This document shows, one piece after another, positions 1-6,473 of a stretch of 18,125 bases of DNA. Each line of letters starts with the position of its first letter. The stretch's first letter is position 1. The position numbers and the translations under genes were made by a program. The notes beneath the pieces were generated by a model that saw only the letters and a list, made by a program, of their open reading frames with translations, did no database searches and had not been told where the DNA came from. The DNA is from UBA1081 sp964613045 (GTDB lineage: Bacteria > Bacillota > Clostridia > Oscillospirales > Acutalibacteraceae), in assembly GCA_964613045.1 (NCBI GenBank), contig CAZTFS010000043.1, positions 1 through 18,125 on the forward strand, written 5' to 3'.

Positions 1-25
1 TGTTTACTGAAAGGTACGGGAACAA

Positions 26-469
26 ATGAAAACTCTTGTTGTTTATTATTCAAGAAAAGGGTATGCCGAAGAGGCGGCATTGAAAATCATAAGAGATGAA
101 AATGCAGATATTCTCGAAATTGAAACCATTGAAAACACTGCCGGCTGGTACGGTTTTCTTAACTGCACAAAATTTGCGGTAACTGACAAGCCTATGCTCC
201 TGTTCCCCTATGATACTGATGTTTCCTCTTACGGCAAAGTGATAATCTGCACTCCTGTATGGTTCGGAAAGATATGTCCGCCAATGGCAGAATTCATAAA
301 AAAAGAAAGACACAACATTAACCGTGCCGAATATGTTTTTGTTCACTTATTACCTACGAATGTAAAATCCATTGCCGATGCGACGGATAAAACACTGCGT
401 CTTAAAAGAGATAAAGTAACATCGGTTCAGTGCATCTCCGGTCATATTATAAAGGAAGAGGAATTTTAA
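26..469 (+). CDS. Flavodoxin-like protein
   Basis: Probably a small FMN-binding electron-transfer or redox protein of the flavodoxin fold. The N-terminus reads KTLVVYYSRKGYAEEAA, a hydrophobic first beta strand followed by an S-rich/G loop like the FMN phosphate-binding loop, then a helix. A second landmark is VIICTPVWFGKICPPMAEFI around residues 72-91, matching the flavodoxin strand 'TPvW.g..p.p...Fi' that lines the isoalloxazine ring. At 147 aa it is close to a minimal flavodoxin. The ATG is preceded by AAAGG about 11 bases upstream. It ends one base before the next gene, whose ribosome binding site lies inside this gene's last codons, so the two are very likely one transcript. The promoter is outside the window. 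The loop differs from the classical T/SxTGNT pattern, so a flavodoxin-family protein of other function is possible. Confidence 0.8.
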   Translation: MKTLVVYYSRKGYAEEAALKIIRDENADILEIETIENTAGWYGFLNCTKFAVTDKPMLLFPYDTDVSSYGKVIICTPVWFGKICPPMAEFIKKERHNINRAEYVFVHLLPTNVKSIADATDKTLRLKRDKVTSVQCISGHIIKEEEF

Positions 470-470
470 C

Positions 471-1055
471 ATGCAGGACCTTTTCGGTAATACAGAAAAA
501 TTCTTCCCCGCAAAAGAGATAAAAATCCCCGATTTTTCCTCTTTTGTAGCTTTCGATATTGAGACCACGGGACTGCCACGAAGCTCTCAGATAATTGAAA
601 TAGGTGCGGTGAAAGTCGTAAACGGTATCATCACAGACTCTTTCAGTGAATTTGTCGATCCGGAAATGCATATTCCTTATCACATTACACAGCTTACGGG
701 AATTACAGACAAAATGGTGCAAGGTGCCGGAAAGATATATGAAGTTCTTCCCGCATTCAAAGAATTTGCGGGTAACAATATTCTCGTGGGGCATAATGCT
801 GTCGGCTTTGACTGCAAAATAATGGGTCACTGGGCTGACGAATACGGTATTTTTATAGGAAATGATGTCTTTGACACATTGCGATTTTTACGCTACCGCT
901 GTGAGCCTTTTCCGAACATGCAAAGTAAAAATCTCGGATATCTGTGTGATTATTTCTGCATTAAGTTTGAGAATTATCACCGTGCCGCAACCGATGCAGA
1001 AATGACAGCGTTGCTGTATCTGGAGCTTCAGCAAAAAGCAAAGATCAAAACATAA
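471..1055 (+). CDS. DnaQ-like 3'-5' exonuclease (DEDDh)
   Basis: A 194-aa exonuclease of the DNA polymerase III epsilon / DnaQ superfamily, expected to remove nucleotides from 3' ends using two metal ions. All five DEDDh residues are visible: D29 and E31 in FVAFDIETTGL (ExoI), D114 in GHNAVGFD (ExoII), and H170 and D175 in HRAATD (ExoIII). The 24 residues before the domain (MQDLFGNTEKFF...) have a short QxxLF-type sequence resembling a sliding-clamp binding peptide; that reading is inference. There is no additional domain, so this could be a stand-alone proofreading or repair nuclease, or a structured-RNA/DNA exonuclease. The start ATG has GAGGAA 6 bases upstream and follows the flavodoxin stop by one base. 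No terminator is visible after it before the next promoter. Confidence 0.9.
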   Translation: MQDLFGNTEKFFPAKEIKIPDFSSFVAFDIETTGLPRSSQIIEIGAVKVVNGIITDSFSEFVDPEMHIPYHITQLTGITDKMVQGAGKIYEVLPAFKEFAGNNILVGHNAVGFDCKIMGHWADEYGIFIGNDVFDTLRFLRYRCEPFPNMQSKNLGYLCDYFCIKFENYHRAATDAEMTALLYLELQQKAKIKT

Positions 1056-1083
1056 TTATCTGAGAAATACGCAATTCATTTAT

Positions 1084-1112
1084 TTGACAAATCGAAATAC
1101 ATATAGTATGAT
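1084..1112 (+). promoter_or_regulatory. Sigma-A promoter for the exonuclease-amidase pair
   Basis: TTGACA at 1084-1089, a 17-base spacer, and TATGAT at 1107-1112. A second TATAAT lies at 1114-1119 but at a poor spacing. The following gene starts at 1150/1153, giving a leader of about 30 bases that contains the AAAGGAG ribosome binding site at 1138-1144. Confidence 0.75.
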
Positions 1113-1149
1113 TATAATATATTATACATAAAAATGACAAAGGAGCTTT

Positions 1150-2052
1150 GTGATGCATTATATAANNNNNNNNNNTATAATAATGGATCTTGAATGGAAC
1201 AACTCCTACAATAAAAAACTCAAAAGCTTTTTCAATGAAATATTAGAGATCGGTGCAGTTATGGTAGATGAGGATCTGGAAGTCACTGATACCTTTTCCG
1301 TGCTTATAAAATCTCAGCTTTCAAGCAAATTAAGCGGCAGAGTCCGCAACCTTACCCATATCTCAAATGAGGATATGTACGGCGGTGTCAGCTTCAACAA
1401 GGCAATTTCAGACTTTTCAAAATGGATCGGCGACAGGGACTGCGTTTTCATGTCCTGGGGCAACTGCGATATTCGGGTAATGCTCGATAATCTCAAGTTT
1501 TTCTGCGATATCGACACAATTCCCTTTATCCCCCGCTATACCGATCTTCAGCAATATTGCCAGCAGAAGCTGGGGCTTTCCAACGCTCAGCAGATCGGTC
1601 TTTCTGCTGCTGCTCAGCTTTTTGACATTGATGTCAGCGAGTATTCCACACACAGAGCTCTTGACGACTCATTACTGAGTCTGAGATGCCTAAAAAAATC
1701 CTATAACAAAGATGCTCTTATGGAAAGAGTTTTTGAATGCGACAGCGAATTTTACAGGCGTCTGCTTTTTAAAGCAAAATACATCACAAACATACGTGAT
1801 GAACGTATAGACAGAAGCAAAATGGTATGCTATTGCGACGACTGTAAAAAAAGAATGAGCAAAGTCTCGGATTGGAAAACGGTAAATCAATCCTTCCGTG
1901 CACTTTTCTTCTGTAAAAGCTGTAACAGCCATGTTATGTTCACAATAAGATTCAAAGCCTGCTTTGACCGTATTGACGTAAAAACAAAAAAGTGTAAGGT
2001 CACAGGTGACGAAAAGCCCGAAGAAAAGGGAGAGAAAAAAGAAACTAAATGA
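1150..2052 (+). CDS. KapD-like DEDDh exonuclease with C-terminal zinc ribbon
   Basis: A 3'-5' exonuclease-fold protein of the KapD/ERI-1-like type. The MDLEW motif supplies the first D and E, WGNCDIRVML the middle D, and HRALDDSLL the final H and D. A C-terminal segment has two CxxC pairs (CDDC and CKSC, about 30 residues apart), forming a probable zinc ribbon for nucleic acid binding, then a very Lys/Glu-rich tail. GTG at 1150 and ATG at 1153 are adjacent; the ATG is the better start because AAGGAG sits 8-9 bases upstream of it. The gene is interrupted by ten N at 1166-1175, so four codons are undefined. Removing the Ns plus one copy of the TATAA found on both sides restores a continuous MHYIIMDLEW start, as expected for this family. 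The stop overlaps the amidase start (ATGA), implying coupled translation. The substrate (RNA or DNA) is unknown. Confidence 0.85.
   Translation: MMHYIXXXXIIMDLEWNNSYNKKLKSFFNEILEIGAVMVDEDLEVTDTFSVLIKSQLSSKLSGRVRNLTHISNEDMYGGVSFNKAISDFSKWIGDRDCVFMSWGNCDIRVMLDNLKFFCDIDTIPFIPRYTDLQQYCQQKLGLSNAQQIGLSAAAQLFDIDVSEYSTHRALDDSLLSLRCLKKSYNKDALMERVFECDSEFYRRLLFKAKYITNIRDERIDRSKMVCYCDDCKKRMSKVSDWKTVNQSFRALFFCKSCNSHVMFTIRFKACFDRIDVKTKKCKVTGDEKPEEKGEKKETK
1166..1175. other. Assembly gap (10 N) inside a coding region
   Basis: Ten undetermined bases lie in the first codons of the exonuclease gene. The left side ends in TATAA and the right side begins with TATAA. Merging the two copies gives an uninterrupted in-frame start, so the gap probably holds no missing sequence. 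Confidence 0.95.
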
Positions 2053-4643
2053 AAAAGAAGATAATAATCCCCCTCGTAATCCTGCTCCTTGTTCTTACAG
2101 GAGCTTTTATAGGTTGGCTTGTTTTTGATGCTTACAAAGACGAGAATATTCAATATGCCGATATCGATAAAATGATAAAGGAAAACGCTGATACTGCCTT
2201 TGATCTTCTCGTTACCGAAAGCTCTCTTTCCGATGATATCAAGGGTTATATAATAGACCCCGAAAAAGATATGAACGGTACCGATGAAGAAGCGGCTAAT
2301 GCCGTTTTTGAAAAAGTTGATGCGATACAGCCGAATACAGTGCTTATAAGATACGATGAAAAAAAGCTCGGACTTCTTATTACTGCCGCTGAAAACAACG
2401 GGCTTGATGTTATTATCTTACTGTCCGAAAAGATGCTCAGCAAAAACGATATAACATCAGTCTGCAACACTTTCGGCTCATATAAGATATGTGTTGAGAC
2501 TTCGGACATTCATAAGGCTGAAAAAATATATCCCGAAATCAAGGAATCAAACATTGTTCTCGGTATCTATCTGAATGAAGCTCTCAGCGATGAAATAAAA
2601 GCAAGCATTGAGAACGCATCTCTTGATTTTTATTTTGTACAGATAGATTCCACCGTTGCGGAAAATGCCGAGAATGTAATAAAAACATGGGCACGATCTG
2701 CTCTTAAATCTGATTCAAAAATATATGCGGTACTCAGAAATGACTGTGTTACCCGTGAAAATCCCACAGAAATACAGTCTCTCGTCAAAATGCTTTACAA
2801 CAACGGCGGTTTTTCGGGATGCATAATGTACGACCGTGAAAAACTCAGCACTGACGATAACTGCACTGCGACAAATCTTTATTCTTATTACGAATATTTC
2901 AATAATTCCGATTACACTGCACTTACTCTGACTGATTTCAGAGTAAGCGACGACAAGACCTCTGTTGAATTCAGCGGCACATCGGATAATACATGCCCTG
3001 TTTTCGCATGGAGCACATGGAACGGCGGTTGGATAACCGCTGAAACACAAGGCGATGACGGGCAATTTACAATTTCGATCCCTCTTGTTGAAGGAAAGAA
3101 CAAAATCGTTATCAAACATAAAAATGCCGCCTACACTTATTACATTAACCGTGCAGTCGATGTAATGACCGACTGTAATGCTGTTACTGACGGTAAAAAA
3201 GTTCAGTTGACCGCTACTGCAAGAAAAGATGCGGCTGTTTATGCTTCAGTTGCAAACACATATCTTGTAAAGCTTGAAAAAAGTACGGAAAACGGCGATT
3301 ATGCAGAATTCACCGCAGAATTTGAGCTGAGCCGTGAAATGTCATTGCTGACAGCCGAACAGGTATCTTTTGCGGCAACATACAACGGCATTGACGATAT
3401 CGTCATGTGCGATCAGGAGCAAAAAGCATCTCCCTATAACAATAACGGTCAGGGCAACTCGGATATGTGCCTTGTGACGAAAAACTATTCCGAAACCACT
3501 TCGACCGCCGCACAGGACGATTCCTCAGACCCCACATGCACTCCGCAGCTGGCAGGTTCTTACGGTTATATCGACTCCTATCTCGTCAGCGACAATAACA
3601 TCATCTGTGTCACGTCAACAGGCATGAAAATACATGCCGATGATACGGTAATTATCCTCGGCGGTTACACAATGCCCGAAAATGCGATAAATCTTGATTC
3701 GGTATCGACACAGAACGGCACAACACTTACGCTCACTCCCACCTACCCCACATTTGTAAAGTTTATAGAAGCTCCGCAGGATTATTATAAAGGATATCTG
3801 CAAAGGATATACAACATTAATGAATTCACGGCTGAATATGTTGACATCATATTTATGGACACTTCGGCTTGCAGTTATTCCGCAGAGCCTGATTTTTCCG
3901 CAAGTGAAATTTTTTCATCTGCAGAATGGTACACAAACACCGAAACAAAAACGATCACACTAAGACTTTATCTTAGAGAAAAAGGCTCCTTTAACGGCTA
4001 TTCATACAGCATAAGCGACAGCGGTAGGATAACAGTCACATTCAGAAATAATACCGATTCTCTTGAAGGAACGGTCATCATGCTTGATCCCGGTCACGGC
4101 GGATACGGTAACCCCGGTACGAATTACGGCATGTCCACCTACGAAGAAGAGATAACTTATTCAATTGCCCTGCAAGCGGCTGAAATACTCAGAGAAAACG
4201 GTGCAACAGTCATTGTCACAAGAGATGAGGGAGAAGCACTGACTCTTTCGGAACGTGTCGAAATGGCACGGACACAATCCCCTGACATGTTTGTCAGCAT
4301 CCACTGTGACGGCTCGGAAGCCACATCATGGCTCGGCACACATACATTCTATTACAGAAGCTACTCAATGCCTCTTGCTTCATCTATCCATTCTCAGATC
4401 GTGAAGACATACAAGCAGTATTATTACACAGATCCTGCCTCTGCAGAATATGCTGATGTTGACAAAGGAATTAAATTCTATCCGTTTATGGTAACAAGGA
4501 TCGAAGAATGCCCGTCGGTGCTTGTTGAGTGCGGTTATCTGACAAATGAGCTTGATGCCCGATTCCTTATGTCTGAAGGCGGTCAGAAGGTGCTTGCAAC
4601 GGCAATTGCCCAGGGCATTGTTGACTACGTTGTGAATTATTAA
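2049..4643 (+). CDS. Membrane-anchored N-acetylmuramoyl-L-alanine amidase (Amidase_3)
   Basis: A zinc amidase that cleaves the MurNAc-L-Ala bond of peptidoglycan outside the membrane. Residues 5-27 form an uncleaved signal anchor (IIIPLVILLLVLTGAFIGWL). The catalytic domain is residues 676-860: DPGHGG (H683), a Glu ligand at about E700 in YEEEITYSIA, SIHCD (H753), and VLVECGYLTN (E827), so the zinc ligands and catalytic Glu are all present. At 864 aa it is far longer than the roughly 180-aa domain. Residues 65-285 show an alternating beta/alpha pattern resembling the GHL10 glycosidase-like barrel and end in a 'GFSGCIMYD' strand. Residues 290-450 look like beta-sandwich repeats, and about 575-675 resembles an AMIN-type wall-targeting domain. 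These accessory assignments are inference. The ATG overlaps the upstream exonuclease stop. No terminator follows; a convergent gene overlaps its last 77 bases. Confidence 0.9.
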   Translation: MKKKIIIPLVILLLVLTGAFIGWLVFDAYKDENIQYADIDKMIKENADTAFDLLVTESSLSDDIKGYIIDPEKDMNGTDEEAANAVFEKVDAIQPNTVLIRYDEKKLGLLITAAENNGLDVIILLSEKMLSKNDITSVCNTFGSYKICVETSDIHKAEKIYPEIKESNIVLGIYLNEALSDEIKASIENASLDFYFVQIDSTVAENAENVIKTWARSALKSDSKIYAVLRNDCVTRENPTEIQSLVKMLYNNGGFSGCIMYDREKLSTDDNCTATNLYSYYEYFNNSDYTALTLTDFRVSDDKTSVEFSGTSDNTCPVFAWSTWNGGWITAETQGDDGQFTISIPLVEGKNKIVIKHKNAAYTYYINRAVDVMTDCNAVTDGKKVQLTATARKDAAVYASVANTYLVKLEKSTENGDYAEFTAEFELSREMSLLTAEQVSFAATYNGIDDIVMCDQEQKASPYNNNGQGNSDMCLVTKNYSETTSTAAQDDSSDPTCTPQLAGSYGYIDSYLVSDNNIICVTSTGMKIHADDTVIILGGYTMPENAINLDSVSTQNGTTLTLTPTYPTFVKFIEAPQDYYKGYLQRIYNINEFTAEYVDIIFMDTSACSYSAEPDFSASEIFSSAEWYTNTETKTITLRLYLREKGSFNGYSYSISDSGRITVTFRNNTDSLEGTVIMLDPGHGGYGNPGTNYGMSTYEEEITYSIALQAAEILRENGATVIVTRDEGEALTLSERVEMARTQSPDMFVSIHCDGSEATSWLGTHTFYYRSYSMPLASSIHSQIVKTYKQYYYTDPASAEYADVDKGIKFYPFMVTRIEECPSVLVECGYLTNELDARFLMSEGGQKVLATAIAQGIVDYVVNY

Positions 4644-5406
4644 GCCGTCTTGAGCTGTCCCATATTTTCATTTTCAGGTCAAACGGCAGCATGGCACAGG
4701 CAGTACGGATAACAGCAGGAATCATACCGCAATGAGAGACTATCTTTCCACGGCTGACATCCTTAAGTGCTCTTTTTACGACTGTATAAGGATAAGCTAT
4801 AAATCGGAAATTATTGATACTGTCACCGTCGGGGGAATCCTGAGCTACAGAAATAAATTCCGATGAGACCCAGTAGGGACACACTGCGGTTACGCTGATA
4901 TTTTTCGTCTCAAGCTCCTTTGCCAATGCCTGAGAAAATCTTAAAATAAACGCTTTGGTCGCAGAATACACATTGATATACGGCAAGGCAACAAATCCCG
5001 AAACAGACGATATATTTATAATTGCCGAGCCGGGCAGCATATACGGAAGACACATTTTCGTAATACAAGCCGTTGCACGGACATTCAGATTTATCATGTC
5101 TTCAATATCTTTTCCGGTCTGAGATTCCACCGTGCCGAATTTGCCGAACCCCGCACCATTGACTAATATCTTAACTGACGGAGCCGATTCCGTCAGTTTT
5201 TTTCTTAAAAATTCAAGGGATTCATTTTTTGAAAGATCAAGGGGAATGATCCGGGTATCGGTTTTTATCTGCTGTGCAGTATATCTGAGCTTATCTTCCC
5301 GTCTTGAGATCAGCCATATTTCATCCGGTGAGTATCGTTCTGAAATTCTTAAAGCAAATTCTCTGCCGATTCCCGATGATGCTCCTGTTACTATCGCAAT
5401 ATTCAT
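4567..5406 (-). CDS. Short-chain dehydrogenase/reductase (SDR)
   Basis: An NAD(P)-dependent oxidoreductase of the classical SDR family, cytosolic, substrate unknown. It has the cofactor glycine motif TGASSGIG at residues 7-14, NGAG at 83-86, the active-site Ser in NISS (133/134), and the catalytic YxxxK at Y147/K151. R35/R36 after the second strand favour NADP over NAD. The ATG at 5406 has GAGGTG 5-6 bases upstream. The last 25 residues (rich in Q, P, S) are encoded entirely antisense to the 3' end of the amidase gene and do not look like SDR sequence; family members of this type usually end near residue 255. Two consecutive TAA codons occur out of frame exactly where the overlap begins, so the tail may stem from a small frameshift that removed the original stop. 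The core enzyme appears intact. Confidence 0.9.
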   Translation of the reverse strand: MNIAIVTGASSGIGREFALRISERYSPDEIWLISRREDKLRYTAQQIKTDTRIIPLDLSKNESLEFLRKKLTESAPSVKILVNGAGFGKFGTVESQTGKDIEDMINLNVRATACITKMCLPYMLPGSAIINISSVSGFVALPYINVYSATKAFILRFSQALAKELETKNISVTAVCPYWVSSEFISVAQDSPDGDSINNFRFIAYPYTVVKRALKDVSRGKIVSHCGMIPAVIRTACAMLPFDLKMKIWDSSRRLNNSQRSQQCPGQLPLQAPSDRLQT

Positions 5407-5424
5407 AAAAACACCTCACGATTA

Positions 5425-5441
5425 GTTTAACCAATTTAAAC
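5425..5441. promoter_or_regulatory. Palindrome upstream of the SDR gene
   Basis: GTTTAA-5-TTAAAC forms a 6-bp inverted repeat about 20 bases before the SDR start codon, between its ribosome binding site and the larger hairpin. It is a candidate operator; no matching regulator gene is adjacent. Confidence 0.3.
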
Positions 5442-5443
5442 GC

Positions 5444-5477
5444 CAGAACGCAGCCTTCTTATGAAGACTGCGTTCTG
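5444..5477 (-). other. Strong hairpin in the SDR leader region
   Basis: CAGAACGCAG pairs with CTGCGTTCTG (10 bp), and inside it CTTC pairs with GAAG across a 4-base loop. The one internal mismatch is C-A on the plus strand but becomes a T-G wobble on the minus strand, suggesting the RNA is read leftward. The minus-strand tail is GCGTTTAAATT, too weak for a classic terminator, so this may be an mRNA leader structure or an inefficient terminator. Confidence 0.5.
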
Positions 5478-5632
5478 ACATTTTAAGAGGTAGTGTACTG
5501 TATGTAATCGTCCGAAGACGGAAGATGGTTGTCTGTCCTTTTTTTGCTTCCTTTATCAGCAACGGTCAGGACAGCTGACCTTTGTTGATGCATCCTGTGT
5601 CTGTAATATACATCCTGTTGCTTAAAAATAAC
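5478..5632. other. Structured intergenic stretch without a gene
   Basis: No coding region is supported between the small alarmone synthetase and the SDR gene. The stretch holds a perfect CGTC-CGAA-GACG hairpin near 5509-5520, a T7 run at about 5539-5546, a GGTCAG/CTGACC hairpin flanked by CAAC/GTTG at about 5560-5587, and two copies of CATCCTGT 20 bases apart (5591-5598 and 5611-5618). No family is recognised. Confidence 0.35.
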
Positions 5633-5654
5633 TTGAAAGCCGAAAAATTTTCAA
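5633..5654 (-). terminator. Weak candidate terminator of the alarmone synthetase gene
   Basis: On the minus strand TTGAAA pairs with TTTCAA around a 10-base loop, followed by GTTATTTTT, about 25 bases after the stop codon. The stem is short and A/T-rich, so confidence is low. Confidence 0.35.
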
Positions 5655-5679
5655 ACTATTACCTAAGTGAATAAATTTT

Positions 5680-6345
5680 CTACATTATGCTCTTTTTTAT
5701 GGCTGTCATGCGTTCGTCAAGCTCTGCATTTATCAGGGCACAACGCTTCAGCTCGGCATTGACTTCGTCGATATTTTCAATATCCTTTTTGTATGTCAGC
5801 TGATGCTCAAGACTTGCCCAGAAATCCATTGCAATAGTGCGAAGCTGGATCTCAGCTCTCATATATTTTTTATGCTCAGCAAGGAAAATGGGAACTTCCG
5901 TAATAAGATGCAGACTTCTGTAGCCGCCTTCTTTCGGATTTTTTATATAGTCCTTCTTTTTTATCAGTTTTATATCGTCCTGCTTTAAAAATGAATCTGC
6001 GATCATGTAAACATCATCAATAAAAGGACAAACAACTCTTATACCGGCAACATCATTAAGATTAGCTTCAATACTTTCCACCGTCAGAGGCAGATCTTTT
6101 CTCAGAAGCTTTTCCACAATGCTGTCAACAGATTTGATTCTGGTTTTTACGGATGCAATAGGATTTCTGTCATGCTGTAAAGAAAACTCTTCGTTCAAAA
6201 CATTGAATTTAGTTTCGATTTCCATTGCCGCACAACGGTAATAAGCCATCAGTGACCTGTAAGGTAACGACTGACTGTCAAGCCATTTTTTAGCCTTTTC
6301 ATTTTGCAGGAACATCATAGCTCCTGCTCCGGGTATTCTGTCCAT
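5680..6345 (-). CDS. Small (p)ppGpp synthetase (RelA/SpoT-domain GTP pyrophosphokinase)
   Basis: A small alarmone synthetase of the RelP/RelQ class: transfers pyrophosphate from ATP to GTP/GDP to make (p)ppGpp, the stringent-response signal, in the cytosol. The synthetase core is visible: K71 in RIKSVDSI, NDVAGIRVV (97-105), KDYIKNPKEGGYRSLH (131-146) with the G-loop Tyr, and EIQLRT/FWASLEH (165-181). No HD hydrolase domain or C-terminal regulatory domains are present, and 221 aa is the usual size for the class. Two starts compete. ATG at 6345 has GGTGA 7 bases upstream. ATG-ATG at 6318/6315 (residues 10-11) has AGGAG 2 or 5 bases upstream. The promoter would place the transcript start only about 11 bases before 6345, so the internal start is a serious alternative. 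It is a single-gene unit. Confidence 0.88.
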   Translation of the reverse strand: MDRIPGAGAMMFLQNEKAKKWLDSQSLPYRSLMAYYRCAAMEIETKFNVLNEEFSLQHDRNPIASVKTRIKSVDSIVEKLLRKDLPLTVESIEANLNDVAGIRVVCPFIDDVYMIADSFLKQDDIKLIKKKDYIKNPKEGGYRSLHLITEVPIFLAEHKKYMRAEIQLRTIAMDFWASLEHQLTYKKDIENIDEVNAELKRCALINAELDERMTAIKKSIM

Positions 6346-6362
6346 TTATATCACCGACAACA

Positions 6363-6391
6363 ATTATACTGTTTTCAGTTGTTCATGTCAA
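6363..6391 (-). promoter_or_regulatory. Consensus promoter of the alarmone synthetase gene
   Basis: Read leftward: TTGACA (6386-6391), exactly 17 bases, TATAAT (6363-6368). Both boxes match the sigma-A consensus perfectly. The predicted transcript start near 6356 leaves a leader of only about 10-12 bases. Confidence 0.85.
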
Positions 6392-6432
6392 CACGCATGA
6401 CACAAACAACAAAGATTGTATCAACAGACAAG

Positions 6433-6457
6433 AAAAAGGCAGGAAATGAATCCTGCC
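6433..6457 (-). terminator. Terminator of the pheST operon
   Basis: Read leftward: GGCAGGA, a 6-base loop, TCCTGCC, then five T. It sits about 17 bases after the pheT stop codon. Confidence 0.9.
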
Positions 6458-6473
6458 GTTGATCTTATTCAAA

